DNA of 64,000 nt from Shewanella schlegeliana (GCF_016765635.1 NZ_JAESVD010000002.1:434001-498000); one strand, 5' to 3'; positions 36,270 to 46,548 are shown, counted from the first letter of the stretch. Numbers and translations: made by a program. Notes: generated by a model from the letters alone, not told the origin.

Positions 36270-37547
36270 TTAGTCTTCTAGCAGCCCCGCTATGGTTAAC
36301 ACACCGTGGGTCGTTGCACCCGCAGACCAAAGGTGATCCCCCGTATCTGAAAATGCCGAAGCCAGGTCGATATGCAACCAGTTGGCCTCTGGTGCAACAA
36401 AGCGCCAGAGGAAGCCTGCAGCATTCGATGCACCACCTGCGCCACCGCCCTTCATCGGACGACTGTTTGCCGTATCGGCATAGGCACTCGGGCAGTTATC
36501 TTTATGCCAAGGGTCTAGCGGTAACGGCCAAACGCGCTCACCAACCGCCATTGCTTTTTGCTGGGCTAGCGCTAACATCTCAGGCTTAGGCGAGAAAATA
36601 GCATTGTAATTAGTGCCCACCGCCATTACCGCTGCGCCCGTTAACGTTGCCGCATCGATAATAACAGGCGCACCAGTTTCAGATGCAGCCTGCAAACCAT
36701 CGGCCAGCACCAAGCGACCTTCAGCGTCGGTATTGACGACTTCAACAGTGACGCCATTCTTATATTTAAGAATATCGCCAAGCTTATAGGCATGACCACT
36801 AATGAGGTTTTCAGCGCAGCATAAGAACAGCTTAACGCGCTTATTAAGGCCTGATTTCATTGCAAGACCTAGGGCTGCGGTCACGGTTGCGGCGCCGCCC
36901 ATATCACACTTCATGCCGAGCATGCCCTCGGAGCCTTTGATGCTATAGCCGCCCGAATCGAAAGTAATGCCTTTACCCACAAGCGCAACAGATACTGGGG
37001 CGTCATCGGCCAATGGATTAAAATCTAGCTCTAGCAGCGCAGGTGGACGCTCACTACCACGACCGACGGCGTGAATGCCTATCCACTTCTTTTCCAGTAG
37101 CGCTTCGCCTTCGATGATACGATAGCTCACCTTGTCACCGCCGATAGCGCTGAGCCAAGTGGCCGCCTGAGTCGCCAACGCCATTGGCGATAGGTTTTCA
37201 GGGGTTTCGTTAATCAGATGGCGAGCAAATGTCGCGCTCTCGAGACGGCTAGTTAGTAGTGCCTGAGTTGCATCATCGCCTGTCCACTGGATAATGGGGG
37301 CCGCAAGTGCAGTGGCAAAGCCTTGGGCAAATGCCCACTGTAGGTCGACTGTCCACAACTCACCAGTAAGGGCAACTTTGGTCACGCCTTGAAGCTCTAA
37401 CTTACGCGCAGCTTGCTGTACATGCAGCAAGGCATCGCCCTCTATTAAGTGAATAGAAGCGACATCCCCCAGAAAAGTCACGTCAGCCTTGCCCCAATGA
37501 GCAGCGGCACTTTCGTGAGTAAGGGTCACTTTCATAAAATCCGTCAT
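36270..37547 (-). CDS. pepB: Aminopeptidase B (M17 leucyl aminopeptidase family)
   Basis: This 425-residue cytosolic metallopeptidase removes N-terminal residues from peptides. It resembles E. coli PepB along its length (427 residues): HTVGRGSER-like HAVGRGSERPPALL, VGKGITFDSGGYSIK, KCDMGGAATV and the M17 signature NTDAEGRLVLADGL. These contain the metal ligands (Lys, Asp, Asp, Glu) and the catalytic Arg. It begins at ATG 37547 and ends at its own terminator. In E. coli pepB is linked to the iscS region, so its place here next to sfsA is a Shewanella-type insertion into the conserved block. Confidence 0.93.
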   Translation of the reverse strand: MTDFMKVTLTHESAAAHWGKADVTFLGDVASIHLIEGDALLHVQQAARKLELQGVTKVALTGELWTVDLQWAFAQGFATALAAPIIQWTGDDATQALLTSRLESATFARHLINETPENLSPMALATQAATWLSAIGGDKVSYRIIEGEALLEKKWIGIHAVGRGSERPPALLELDFNPLADDAPVSVALVGKGITFDSGGYSIKGSEGMLGMKCDMGGAATVTAALGLAMKSGLNKRVKLFLCCAENLISGHAYKLGDILKYKNGVTVEVVNTDAEGRLVLADGLQAASETGAPVIIDAATLTGAAVMAVGTNYNAIFSPKPEMLALAQQKAMAVGERVWPLPLDPWHKDNCPSAYADTANSRPMKGGGAGGASNAAGFLWRFVAPEANWLHIDLASAFSDTGDHLWSAGATTHGVLTIAGLLED

Positions 37548-37820
37548 GCTAGGTCCTTATATAAATCGATGTTTCGACAACCCTATCGAATGACTTTGAG
37601 CTATCGACAACCAGCCTATTTTTAGTGCAAGCAGTCTACTGGATCCCTAACGATATCTAAAGGCTAGCACTACAAGTGAATGACTATAATAGTGGCAGCA
37701 TTTTGAAACAGAGCGATTAGTCACTCCCCCTTTATCAGAAATAGAGCACAACTATCAGTTGCCACAGCAGGGGCAAATTTTGCTAACCTAAGCCAAAATC
37801 GATTAACAACAGGTGACTCA

Positions 37821-38525
37821 ATGGAATTTAGTCCCGCTTTTGAAAGTGGCGTGTTACTCCAACGCTATAAACGCTTTTTAACTGATATCACCTTAGAAAA
37901 TGGTGAGCAGGTCACCATTCATTGCCCCAATACTGGCTCGATGAAAAACTGCTTATTTCCTAGTGAAAAGGTCTGGTTCTCGGTATCTGATAATCCTAAG
38001 CGCAAATATAGCCGCACTTGGGAGCTAGCCCAAACACCCGATGGCCATATTATTGGTATCAATACTGGCCGTGCCAATGCCCTCGCAGAGGAAGCAATCG
38101 CTTCAGGGATCATCACCGAATTGCAGGGCTACGACTCACTGCGCCGCGAAGTCAAATACGGCAGTGAAAACAGCCGCATCGATATCCTCCTCGAAGATGC
38201 CAATAAGCCTAACTGTTATATAGAAGTCAAAAGTTGTACTTTATTAGAGCAGGGGCAAGGATACTTCCCCGATGCAGTGACCACTCGTGGACAAAAACAC
38301 CTTAGAGAACTGATGGAAATGGTGCAACAGGGTCATCGCGCCGTATTGCTATTTGTTGTTCAGCATTCGGGCATAAACTGTGTTGCCGCCGCCGCTCATA
38401 TCGATGCAGCTTATGCTAAATTACTGACTGAAGCACACCAAGCTGGGGTGGAGGTTTTAGCCTACAGCGCTGACTTATCGCCCACACAGACACGTTTGGT
38501 TAAATCCTGTCCGGTTAGGCTTTAA
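37821..38525 (+). CDS. sfsA: SfsA, sugar fermentation stimulation / DNA-binding nuclease-like protein
   Basis: This 234-residue protein is SfsA. Family marks are [11 protein letters not shown] (about residues 33-43), the nuclease-like acidic core with EVKSCTL (about 135), and [17 protein letters not shown]. coli SfsA is a non-specific DNA binder linked to maltose gene expression, and the fold resembles a nuclease. It lies directly before dksA, as in E. coli. The role in Shewanella is not established. Confidence 0.95.
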   Translation: MEFSPAFESGVLLQRYKRFLTDITLENGEQVTIHCPNTGSMKNCLFPSEKVWFSVSDNPKRKYSRTWELAQTPDGHIIGINTGRANALAEEAIASGIITELQGYDSLRREVKYGSENSRIDILLEDANKPNCYIEVKSCTLLEQGQGYFPDAVTTRGQKHLRELMEMVQQGHRAVLLFVVQHSGINCVAAAAHIDAAYAKLLTEAHQAGVEVLAYSADLSPTQTRLVKSCPVRL

Positions 38526-38684
38526 TTCTGAATATAGAGTTGAAATTGTTCTTAATAGCGGACATAGTCAAAGAATAGAAGCGATTTAATACAAATTATT
38601 TGCCTAGTTCAAAGCTTTCTGATATAGATAGCGGCCGTTATTAAATGACGCCCTACAACGCAAATGATTAACAGGAGATGCGTT

Positions 38685-39128
38685 ATGCCTGAAGGCACTA
38701 GAAAACTTGGCGTGCTCGCTATTGCTGGTGTAGATCCTTACCAGGAAAAACCAGGTGAGGAGTACATGAACGAGGCTCAATTGGGCCACTTCAAGACGAT
38801 TCTTGGAGCATGGCGTAACCAATTGCGCGAAGAAGTTGATCGCACTCTGAATCACATGCAAGACGAAGCTGCTAATTTCCCAGATCCTGTCGATCGCGCA
38901 GCTCAGGAAGAAGAGTTCAGCCTAGAATTACGTGCTCGCGACAGAGAGCGTAAGCTTATTAAGAAGATCGAAAAGACAATGCAAAAGATTGAAGACGATG
39001 ATTTCGGCTTCTGTGAATCTTGTGGCATCGAAATCGGTATTCGCCGCTTAGAAGCGCGTCCAACAGCCGATCAGTGTATTGACTGTAAAACGCTTGCTGA
39101 GATCAAAGAAAAACAGATGGCAGGTTAA
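38685..39128 (+). CDS. dksA: RNA polymerase-binding transcription factor DksA
   Basis: This 147-residue protein enters the RNA polymerase secondary channel and works with ppGpp in the stringent response. The coiled-coil tip [11 protein letters not shown] holds the essential DxxDxA residues. The zinc finger is intact: CESC near residue 112 and CIDC near 133. The longer frame from 38664 adds seven residues of no homology and begins at a non-standard codon; ATG 38685 follows an AGGAG ribosome site and gives the usual N-terminus MPEGTRK. Followed by a hairpin and then gluQ. Confidence 0.97.
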   Translation: MPEGTRKLGVLAIAGVDPYQEKPGEEYMNEAQLGHFKTILGAWRNQLREEVDRTLNHMQDEAANFPDPVDRAAQEEEFSLELRARDRERKLIKKIEKTMQKIEDDDFGFCESCGIEIGIRRLEARPTADQCIDCKTLAEIKEKQMAG

Positions 39129-39143
39129 ATGCTATCTTAAGGT

Positions 39144-39170
39144 GCGGAGCTTATGGCTCCGCTCTTTTGT
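39144..39170 (+). terminator. Terminator or attenuator after dksA
   Basis: gcggagc/gctccgc with a short loop is followed by tcttttgtttt. It lies between dksA and gluQ and probably limits readthrough. Confidence 0.75.
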
Positions 39171-39184
39171 TTTGACGTCAGTAA

Positions 39185-40063
39185 ATGATTAACGTGACTC
39201 CCTATATTGGCCGTTTTGCGCCATCCCCATCTGGTCCTCTGCATTTTGGTTCATTAATTGCTGCCCTCGGCAGTTATCTGCGTGCCCGCTCTCTGGGCGG
39301 AAAATGGTTGGTTCGAATCGAAGATATCGATCCCCCACGTGAGATCCCTGGTGCAAGCAGCGCAATTCTAAGAACCCTTGAAGCCTATGGTTTTGAGTGG
39401 GACGACAGTGTGCTTTATCAAAGCCAACGCCTCGATGTTTACCAAGATAAAATAGAACAGCTACTACAGGATGATCTGGCTTACTACTGCCAGTGCACTC
39501 GCAAGCAGATCCAAGCTATGGGTGGCAGTTACGATGGCCGTTGTGGCAAGTTAATCCAACCTTTAACACAAGGTGCTATCAGAGTCAGAAACCCCTATGC
39601 TATCGAGCAGTTTGTCGATCAACATATGGGCTTGGTCTCGGTTGATAAGCGTTTTGCGGCTGAAGACTTTATTATCAAGCGCAGTGACGGCTTATACGCT
39701 TACCAGTTAGCAGTTGTGCTCGATGATATTCATCAGCAAATTAGCGAGGTGGTCAGAGGTTGCGATCTACTCGAACCCACCTGTCGCCAAGAAAGCTTAT
39801 ATCACCTACTGAAGTCACCTATACCTAAATGGTTACATCTGCCTTTAGCCTGCGCAGAGAAAGGCAGGAAATTGTCTAAGCAAAATCATGCCCCCGCGAT
39901 AGACAACCTTCACCCGCAGGCCAGCATTAATGCGGCTTTAGCCTTTCTTGGGCAGAGTAGCGTTGCAACAGAATCCCAAGCCAGTAAGATGATTGAGCAG
40001 GCCGTGAGTCAATTTGATCTCACCAAGGTTCCTACACAATCGGAAATACTCCTCGATACGTGA
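39185..40063 (+). CDS. gluQ: Glutamyl-queuosine tRNA(Asp) synthetase
   Basis: This 292-residue paralogue of glutamyl-tRNA synthetase lacks the anticodon-binding domain and attaches glutamate to queuosine 34 of tRNA-Asp. The class I motif APSPSGPLHFGSL (HIGH equivalent HFGS) is near residue 12, the zinc site has YYCQCTRKQI and GRCGK, and KLSKQNHAP is the KMSKS equivalent. Position after dksA is as in E. coli. ATG 39185 is close after the dksA hairpin. Confidence 0.95.
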   Translation: MINVTPYIGRFAPSPSGPLHFGSLIAALGSYLRARSLGGKWLVRIEDIDPPREIPGASSAILRTLEAYGFEWDDSVLYQSQRLDVYQDKIEQLLQDDLAYYCQCTRKQIQAMGGSYDGRCGKLIQPLTQGAIRVRNPYAIEQFVDQHMGLVSVDKRFAAEDFIIKRSDGLYAYQLAVVLDDIHQQISEVVRGCDLLEPTCRQESLYHLLKSPIPKWLHLPLACAEKGRKLSKQNHAPAIDNLHPQASINAALAFLGQSSVATESQASKMIEQAVSQFDLTKVPTQSEILLDT

Positions 40064-40150
40064 GCTTAATCGTATACTCATTAAGCTTTAATTGAGTTAT
40101 CATAGCCCACTTGTTTTTACCCCAATTAAGATCCAAATCAGAGGTGTCCC

Positions 40151-41554
40151 ATTTTTCGCCGTATTAGCCAATTCTGTAAACAGCTATTTGAAGACAGTCC
40201 AAAACCAATAGCTGAAGAAAACACGCAGACAGGTCTTAGCTTAGAGGTCGTGCCAAGAAATGGGCACGCGATATCTCGTAGACAGATCAGTGAAAATGCG
40301 ATCAAAGTACTCTATAGACTGCACAAGTCAGGCTTTAAGGCTTACTTGGTAGGCGGTGGTGTACGCGATATTTTATTGGGCATGCAACCGAAAGATTTCG
40401 ACGTTGTCACCAATGCGACACCCGAAGAGATTAAACGACTGTTCCGCAACTGCCGTCTCGTTGGCCGTCGCTTCCGCCTCGCCCATATCGTCTTTGGACG
40501 CGATGTGATTGAAGTGGCAACCCTGCGTGGACACCATGTCGATAGCGGAGAGAAGATCTCTAAGACCAATGAGTCTGGTAGACTGCTGCGCGATAACGTC
40601 TATGGCAGCATAGATGAAGATGCCGAACGTCGCGACTTTACCGTTAATGCCCTGTATTACGATATCAGTGATTTCTCTATTCACAGCTACGGTGGTGGCC
40701 TAGAAGATCTTGAGTCACGTACTATCCGCTTAATTGGTGACCCTGAAACGCGCTACCGTGAAGATCCTGTGCGTATGCTACGTGCAGTGCGCTTCGCGAC
40801 TAAGCTAGATATGAATATTGAAGCTAAGACTGCCGAGCCAATTAAAGCCTTAGCGGGTCTGCTTAAGGATATCCCAGCTGCTCGTATGTATGAAGAAGTA
40901 CTCAAGCTGTTTTTCGCAGGAAGAGCACTTGAAAACTACCATATGATGCGTGAATTTGGCCTATTTGAACCACTATTCCCACTCGTTGAAGCACAACTTA
41001 AAGAGGCGCCAAATGGGGCTATCGCTAAGCTGATGCAAGAGATGATGGCAAGCACCGATGAGCGTGTTGAGCAAGATAAGCCGGTAACACCCGCGTTTTT
41101 CTACGCCGCACTGCTTTGGTACCCACTGAGCCAGCGCGCTGACGATATCGCACTAGAAAGTGGCCTAACCATGTATGATGCCTATAATGCCGCCATGGGC
41201 GATATTATGGAGCAGCAGTGCCGTTCTATTAGTGTTCCGCGCCGCTTTAGCACAGTAACCAAAGATATCTGGCAGCTACAACTGAGATTCGAGCGTAACC
41301 GAGGCACTAAGGCGTTTAGGTTTATCGAGCATCCTAAGTTTAGAGCGGCTTACGATCTACTCCTGCTTCGCGCCCATGCCGAAGGTGGTGTGATTGCTAA
41401 GAATGCCGCTTGGTGGAAGAGCTTCGTTGAAGGCAGCGAAGATCAGCGCAATGTAATTGCTCGTTCAGCCAATAAAGGCGGACGCAATCGCAGCTCTAAC
41501 CAACGCCGTCGTCGCAAGCCTAGTGCTAAATCGGCGCCAAAATCTGCAGAATAA
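40151..41554 (+). CDS. pcnB: Poly(A) polymerase I, probable ATT start
   Basis: This enzyme adds poly(A) tails to RNA to promote decay. Visible motifs are LVGGGVRDILLG and KDFDVVTNATPEE (catalytic Asp pair), RRDFTVNALYY, YREDPVRMLRAVRFATKL, and a basic Arg/Lys-rich tail. The longest standard frame begins at GTG 40250 and would lack the usual N-terminus. In the same frame, ATT at 40151 begins I/M-F-R-R-I-S-Q-F-C-K-Q, which matches the start of E. coli PcnB (MFTRVANFCRK). No ATG, GTG or TTG lies between the upstream stop at 40127 and this codon, and AGAGGTG sits just before it. E. coli pcnB is known to start with AUU. The ATT start gives 467 residues. Confidence 0.9.
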   Translation: MFRRISQFCKQLFEDSPKPIAEENTQTGLSLEVVPRNGHAISRRQISENAIKVLYRLHKSGFKAYLVGGGVRDILLGMQPKDFDVVTNATPEEIKRLFRNCRLVGRRFRLAHIVFGRDVIEVATLRGHHVDSGEKISKTNESGRLLRDNVYGSIDEDAERRDFTVNALYYDISDFSIHSYGGGLEDLESRTIRLIGDPETRYREDPVRMLRAVRFATKLDMNIEAKTAEPIKALAGLLKDIPAARMYEEVLKLFFAGRALENYHMMREFGLFEPLFPLVEAQLKEAPNGAIAKLMQEMMASTDERVEQDKPVTPAFFYAALLWYPLSQRADDIALESGLTMYDAYNAAMGDIMEQQCRSISVPRRFSTVTKDIWQLQLRFERNRGTKAFRFIEHPKFRAAYDLLLLRAHAEGGVIAKNAAWWKSFVEGSEDQRNVIARSANKGGRNRSSNQRRRRKPSAKSAPKSAE

Positions 41555-42048
41555 TGGCGCAAGTCTATGTCGCTTTGGGCGCTAATTTAGCGAACCCAAT
41601 CAGCCAACTCAATAATGCCTGTGAGGCCTTATTGAGTTTGGCCGCCCCCCAATCATTTTCAGTCTCCCCCTATTATCGCTCCGCCCCCATGGGAGACGTC
41701 GAGCAGCCTGACTACGTTAATGCGGTGGCAGGCTTTAAAACCGAGCTGACGCCTATCGAGTTACTCAATGCATTACAAAGTATCGAGAACCAACAGGGTC
41801 GTTTAAGAGAGCTGCGCTGGGGACCCAGAACCCTAGACTTAGATCTCTTGCTCTATGACAAGCAATGCATCGACAGCCCTCGCCTGACAGTGCCTCACTA
41901 TGGCATGCGCGAGCGTAGTTTCGTGTTGATACCACTATTCGATATCGCACCAACACTTAGCTTACCTGATAACACTCAGCTCAAGAGTTTAATCAGCGAC
42001 GCCTTAAGAGCCGAATTAGTAATAGCACAAGATTCCAACGACGAATAA
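41554..42048 (+). CDS. folK: HPPK, 6-hydroxymethyl-dihydropterin pyrophosphokinase
   Basis: This 164-residue folate enzyme transfers pyrophosphate from ATP to hydroxymethyl-dihydropterin. It has the family pattern VALGANLANP at the start, YRSAPMGDVEQPDYVNAV, and RWGPRTLDLDLLLYD with the conserved Arg/Asp residues. Its ATG overlaps the pcnB stop by one base (TAATG at 41552-41556), as in E. coli, implying coupled translation. Confidence 0.95.
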   Translation: MAQVYVALGANLANPISQLNNACEALLSLAAPQSFSVSPYYRSAPMGDVEQPDYVNAVAGFKTELTPIELLNALQSIENQQGRLRELRWGPRTLDLDLLLYDKQCIDSPRLTVPHYGMRERSFVLIPLFDIAPTLSLPDNTQLKSLISDALRAELVIAQDSNDE

Positions 42049-42184
42049 GTGACATGCACCACAGTAGTCTTTCCTGCTAGTATGGCGCCTATCCGTTAAT
42101 ATAAAAGTTTGATACCGAGATCATTGAAGTCGAGCCTTTATTGGCATATAACGGCTTCACAAATTGGGTTAAAAAGTTACCATT

Positions 42185-42979
42185 ATGTCCAAAATTACAA
42201 GTTCTACACTGCGTACCTTCAAGCAAGAAGGTAAGAAGTTCACCGCATTAACTGCCTACGACGCTAGCTTTGCTGGTGCGTTCGATAGTGAAGGGATAGA
42301 TGTGCTATTGATCGGTGATTCAATGGGAATGGTATTGCAAGGACATAGCGACACCTTACCAGTAACTGTTGAAGATATTGCTTATCACACTCGTTGCGTC
42401 CGTCGTGGTATTGAGCGCTCTCTGCTTATCGCTGATATGCCATTTATGAGCTATGCCACACCAGAGCAAACCATGACCAACGCCACTAAGCTGATGCAAG
42501 CCGGTGCTAGCATGGTTAAGGTTGAGGGCGGAAAATGGTTACTCGAGAGCGTTGCTATGCTCACCGAGCGCGGCATCCCAGTGTGCGCCCACCTAGGGCT
42601 AACACCACAGTCTGTACATGTATTCGGTGGATTTAAAGTTCAGGGTCGTGACGCTGATAACGCTCAGCGTATTCTTGACGAAGCCAAAGCCCTAGAAGGC
42701 GCTGGCGCCCAGCTATTGGTTCTAGAATGCATTCCCGCTTCTCTGGCTAAAACCATTACCGAAGCGTTAACGATTCCTGTTATTGGTATCGGCGCGGGTA
42801 AAGACACTGATGGCCAAATCCTAGTGATGCATGACGTACTTGGGATCTCTAGTGGTTATATTCCACGCTTCTCTAAAAACTACCTCAAGCAGACTGGCGA
42901 AATTCGCGCAGCAGTTCGTGCCTATATTGATGAAGTTGCCGAGGGTGTTTTCCCTGGTGACGAGCATACATTTAACTAA
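42185..42979 (+). CDS. panB: Ketopantoate hydroxymethyltransferase
   Basis: This 264-residue enzyme makes ketopantoate from ketoisovalerate and methylene-THF, the first committed step to pantothenate. It has [27 protein letters not shown] with the metal and substrate residues, and [15 protein letters not shown]. It precedes panC by 73 bases. It begins at ATG 42185. Confidence 0.97.
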   Translation: MSKITSSTLRTFKQEGKKFTALTAYDASFAGAFDSEGIDVLLIGDSMGMVLQGHSDTLPVTVEDIAYHTRCVRRGIERSLLIADMPFMSYATPEQTMTNATKLMQAGASMVKVEGGKWLLESVAMLTERGIPVCAHLGLTPQSVHVFGGFKVQGRDADNAQRILDEAKALEGAGAQLLVLECIPASLAKTITEALTIPVIGIGAGKDTDGQILVMHDVLGISSGYIPRFSKNYLKQTGEIRAAVRAYIDEVAEGVFPGDEHTFN

Positions 42980-43052
42980 CCAGTCTAATCATTCGCTCTC
43001 AGCCTATGGGGTGAGAGCCATTCTTTAAATTGCGTACCAGAGCAGTAAAACC

Positions 43053-43901
43053 ATGATCACGACTCAATCTATCGCCGATATCCGTGCCCAAGTAAAAGCA
43101 TGGAAACAGAAGGGCGAAACCGTTGCATTTGTTCCTACTATGGGCAACTTGCACTTAGGTCACATCACCTTAGTTAAAGAAGCAAAGACACGAGCGGACC
43201 ACGTGGTCACCTCGATTTTTGTTAACCCGATGCAGTTTGGCCAAAACGAAGATCTCGATGCTTACCCTAGAACCTTAGCCGACGATCAAGCAGCACTCAT
43301 TGAAGCGGGCGCCGAGCTGCTGTTCACACCGACACCGGAAATCATCTACCCTAAGGGGATGGATGCACAGACCTTTGTCGAGGTGCCAGGGATCTCTGAT
43401 GTGCTTTGCGGTGCGAGTCGCCCAGGACACTTTAGAGGCGTAGCCACCATCGTCTGTAAGCTGTTTAATATCGTGCAACCTGACATCGCCCTGTTTGGTC
43501 AGAAAGACTTTCAGCAGCTATTAGTGATCCGCACCATGGTCGATGACCTTTCTCTGCCGATTGAAATCGTTGGCGTTGAAACTATCCGTGAAGACTCAGG
43601 CCTTGCTATGAGTTCACGCAACGGTTATCTCAGCGCCGAGCAGAAAGCTCAGGCCGCACAGATAAAGCGCACCCTAGATAAGATGGCCTGTTCACTTAAA
43701 ACAGCTCAAAGCATCGAAGCCGTTATTGCTCAAGGGCAAATAGAGCTAGAAGACGTCGGCTTTAGAAACGACTACCTCGATGTTAGAAATGCGAATAACT
43801 TTGCCGTCGCTAATGGCGAAGACACGGAGTTAGTGATTTTAGTGGCGGCCTATATGGGCTCCACTCGACTTATCGATAACCTTGTCGTCAAGCTGGCTTA
43901 A
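43053..43901 (+). CDS. panC: Pantothenate synthetase
   Basis: This 282-residue ligase joins pantoate and beta-alanine with ATP. Family motifs are [15 protein letters not shown] (HIGH-like), [28 protein letters not shown] and MSSRNGYLS. It follows panB and ends at a strong terminator. panD, which makes beta-alanine and often follows panC, is not next to it or elsewhere in the window. Confidence 0.97.
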   Translation: MITTQSIADIRAQVKAWKQKGETVAFVPTMGNLHLGHITLVKEAKTRADHVVTSIFVNPMQFGQNEDLDAYPRTLADDQAALIEAGAELLFTPTPEIIYPKGMDAQTFVEVPGISDVLCGASRPGHFRGVATIVCKLFNIVQPDIALFGQKDFQQLLVIRTMVDDLSLPIEIVGVETIREDSGLAMSSRNGYLSAEQKAQAAQIKRTLDKMACSLKTAQSIEAVIAQGQIELEDVGFRNDYLDVRNANNFAVANGEDTELVILVAAYMGSTRLIDNLVVKLA

Positions 43902-43922
43902 GAGGCAAGTAGCAAAACTGAT

Positions 43923-43957
43923 AAACGGCTTAAAACTCAGTTTTAAGCCGTTTTTGT
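43923..43957 (+). terminator. Terminator of panBC
   Basis: aaacggcttaaaa/ttttaagccgttt with a five-base loop and T-run, about 20 bases after the panC stop. Confidence 0.9.
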
Positions 43958-44157
43958 ATCAAATGCCCCCGCCTACACTTACACAAACAAGTATTCATCG
44001 TCTCTCAAAATACTGGCGTTATGATCCAAGTTACGCCATAGTATGGCCTATTGTTAAATTATTAACTCTTTTGTTAAGCAAATGCAGTGTTACCACTGTA
44101 AACATAGGCTTTTCAGGATCTAACTAAGCACCAAGCTCGATAAGGATATTTAGCCGG

Positions 44158-44664
44158 ATGGCGAAAGTTATTTTTACCATTGTCTGTCTTATGCTATCTA
44201 GTGCCGCACAGGCAAATAGCATTTTTAAGTGTATCAAAGATGACAAGATCGTCTTTAGCCAACACTCCTGCCCAAAAGAATTTCGTCAGCACAAGATTGA
44301 ATATCAGTACGGCATTACTACCGAAACCGACTCTGATAAGCGTATTAAGACTCAAGACCCCCTACAGGCTCTACTAAATAAAAGTACAATTTCTAAAGCA
44401 CGCTTACTGCAGCTATTAGACAGCGAGGCATACCGTCTTCGCCAAGAGAACAGTTATTACGAGATCCTCAGAGCCAGTGAACTACAAAAACTTGAGCGCA
44501 ACCGCTATTGGCAGAAGAAAGAGCCAACGGATCCTGAGTACCAATCGTCAGTCGAAGAGATGAATCAACATTTTGATCAACTTGTAAAAGTTAACACCGA
44601 TACCATAGCGTTGCTTAATGTAAGAAAACAGCAGATAGAGCAAGAGACAGCAGAGGTCAACTAA
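44158..44664 (+). CDS. Secreted DUF4124-like protein
   Basis: This 168-residue protein has a Sec signal peptide (1-20, ending AAQANS) and then SIFKCIKDDKIVFSQHSC, the short two-cysteine motif of DUF4124 proteins. The C-terminal two thirds are charged and helical (RLRQENSYYEILRASELQKL). It is probably periplasmic. It is a single gene with a terminator following. Direct repeats taagccccgttatc occur just after the stop (44663-44691). Function unknown. Confidence 0.8.
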   Translation: MAKVIFTIVCLMLSSAAQANSIFKCIKDDKIVFSQHSCPKEFRQHKIEYQYGITTETDSDKRIKTQDPLQALLNKSTISKARLLQLLDSEAYRLRQENSYYEILRASELQKLERNRYWQKKEPTDPEYQSSVEEMNQHFDQLVKVNTDTIALLNVRKQQIEQETAEVN

Positions 44665-44722
44665 GCCCCGTTATCTAAGCCCCGTTATCTGCAATCGGTT
44701 TTCCTAGCAAGAGTAATAAAGC

Positions 44723-44754
44723 AAAAAGCCAGCAGATAAACTGCTGGCTTTTTT
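44723..44754. terminator. Bidirectional terminator
   Basis: aaaaagccagcag/ctgctggcttttt with a five-base loop lies between the plus-strand DUF4124-like gene and the convergent ABC permease gene. Confidence 0.9.
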
Positions 44755-44777
44755 CGCTCAAGAGTGTGTGCTCTAGC

Positions 44778-45554
44778 TTAACTTCTCAGGCCGATGCCAC
44801 GAGAGATCAGATAGTAAGCGACACTCCAAAGAGCGGCACAGAAAGCCACCATGATACCAATCGATAAAGGCACACTCATATCGGCATAGCCCAAGAACCC
44901 ATAGCGAAATACGTTAATCATATAGACCACAGGATTTAATGCCGACACGCCCTGCCAAAACTCCGGAAGTAGAGACAAGGAGTAAAACACGCCACCAAGA
45001 TAGGTCAGTGGCGTCAGCACAAAGGTCGGCACGATACTGATATCATCATAACTCTTGGCAAATACCGCATTAATCAGGCCGCCCAAGGCGAACAGAATTG
45101 CCGTAAGCAGTACTGTTAGCGCCACTAATCCCACATGATGCAAAGTGATATTGACGAAGAACATCGCCACTAGGGTAACAATCGTGCCTACACATAGGCC
45201 GCGCGCGACACCGCCGCCAACATAGCCTGCAATAATCACATAATGAGGCACGGGTGCCACGATCAACTCTTCAAGGTTACGCTGAAACTTGGCACTGAAG
45301 AATGACGAGGCCACATTCGAGTAGGAGCTGGTAATCACTGACATCATGATCAGACCCGGGGCGATAAACTCCATGTAAGAGACGCCGCCCATTTCACCGA
45401 TACGCTTACCGACTAAGTTACCGAAGATTAAGAAATACAAAGTCATAGAGATCGCTGGCGGCACCAAGGTCTGCACCCAAATACGGGTAAAACGGTTGAT
45501 CTCTTTGGTTAGGATACTTTTAAAAGCTGTGAAATACAGCGCCTTCATATTCAT
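44778..45554 (-). CDS. yadH: ABC-2 type transporter permease (YadH-like)
   Basis: This 258-residue protein has six membrane segments and the ABC-2 permease pattern, including NLEELIVAPVPHYVIIAGYV and LTPLTYLGGVFYS. It overlaps the ATPase gene by four bases (45551-45554). The pair matches E. coli YadGH in order and location near hpt and panBC. The substrate is unknown; lipid, drug or polysaccharide export are possibilities for this family. Confidence 0.9.
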   Translation of the reverse strand: MNMKALYFTAFKSILTKEINRFTRIWVQTLVPPAISMTLYFLIFGNLVGKRIGEMGGVSYMEFIAPGLIMMSVITSSYSNVASSFFSAKFQRNLEELIVAPVPHYVIIAGYVGGGVARGLCVGTIVTLVAMFFVNITLHHVGLVALTVLLTAILFALGGLINAVFAKSYDDISIVPTFVLTPLTYLGGVFYSLSLLPEFWQGVSALNPVVYMINVFRYGFLGYADMSVPLSIGIMVAFCAALWSVAYYLISRGIGLRS

Positions 45555-46495
45555 TTCACATCTCCGCCATGTTTACCTTTCTCGACTAACTCAACAAATA
45601 GCTCTTCCAAACGGTTTGCCTTGTTACGCATCGATAACACCTGAATACCTAATTCACTAAGCTGTAGGAACACGCTATTTAAGCCCTGCTCCTTGGCAAC
45701 ATCCACCTCTAGTGTATGGCTATCGTTCAAGCGACACTGCACACCACTCAGCTCAGGGGCTGAATTGAGGTCATTCTTCAGATCAAGAATAAAGGTTTCC
45801 ATATTCAAGCGGCTTAGCAAAGATTTCATGCTCGTACACTCCACCAGCACACCTTTGTCGATGATACCGATATTGCGGCATAGCATTTCCGCTTCTTCTA
45901 AATAGTGGGTGGTCAGAATAATCGTCACTCCCTGAGCGTTTAGCTCGGTCAGGAAGCTCCACATCGAGCGGCGCAGCTCAATATCGACACCAGCGGTTGG
46001 TTCATCGAGAATAAGCAACTTTGGCTCGTGCATCAGCGCACGGGCAATCATCAAGCGGCGCTTCATGCCGCCTGAGAGTTCACGAGCAGCACTATTACGT
46101 TTTTCCCATAAGTCGAGTTGACTTAGGTACTTCTCGGCGCGCTGTAATGCGACATCGCGCTTAACGCCGTAGTAGCCAGCCTGGTTAACCACAATCTGCT
46201 GCACGGTTTCAAATTGATTGAAATTAAACTCCTGTGGCACAAGCCCGATACACAGCTTCGCCAACTCAAGCTCTGTATCTAAGTCATGTTCAAACACAGT
46301 GACCTTGCCCGAACTCTTCTGTACCAGTGAGCTGATGACGCCAATCGTAGTCGATTTACCTGCGCCATTGGGTCCTAAAAGGGCAAAGAAATCCCCTTTA
46401 TTAACGGTTAAGCTGATCCCCTTAACTGCTTCGACTCCGCCCTTATAGGTTTTTTTTAGAGAGTCGATAACGAGGGCGGCTTGAGAATTTGCCAT
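45551..46495 (-). CDS. yadG: ABC transporter ATPase (YadG-like)
   Basis: This 314-residue ATPase has Walker A LLGPNGAGKSTTIG (about residues 40-53), signature ELSGGMKRRLMIARAL and Walker B LLILDEPTAGVD, and a C-terminal extension as in YadG. The longest frame starts at 46555 inside the hpt terminator and adds an unlikely cysteine-rich tail; the ATG at 46495 starts MANSQAALVIDSLKKTYKG and is preferred. It would power the permease encoded next. Confidence 0.92.
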   Translation of the reverse strand: MANSQAALVIDSLKKTYKGGVEAVKGISLTVNKGDFFALLGPNGAGKSTTIGVISSLVQKSSGKVTVFEHDLDTELELAKLCIGLVPQEFNFNQFETVQQIVVNQAGYYGVKRDVALQRAEKYLSQLDLWEKRNSAARELSGGMKRRLMIARALMHEPKLLILDEPTAGVDIELRRSMWSFLTELNAQGVTIILTTHYLEEAEMLCRNIGIIDKGVLVECTSMKSLLSRLNMETFILDLKNDLNSAPELSGVQCRLNDSHTLEVDVAKEQGLNSVFLQLSELGIQVLSMRNKANRLEELFVELVEKGKHGGDVK

Positions 46496-46528
46496 GGTTA
46501 TTTCAATCCATCTGAAAAATAAATAAAA

Positions 46529-46548
46529 ACTCCCGCAATTGCGGGAGT
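46529..46548 (-). terminator. Terminator of hpt
   Basis: A 20-base perfect palindrome, actcccgcaattgcgggagt, is followed by TTTTTATTTATTTTT on the minus strand. It separates the mpl-ubiX-hpt operon from yadGH. Confidence 0.9.

Noticed and set aside
38664..38684. Longer dksA start
   Set aside because: It uses a non-standard codon and adds seven residues not seen in DksA; ATG 38685 has a clear AGGAG site.
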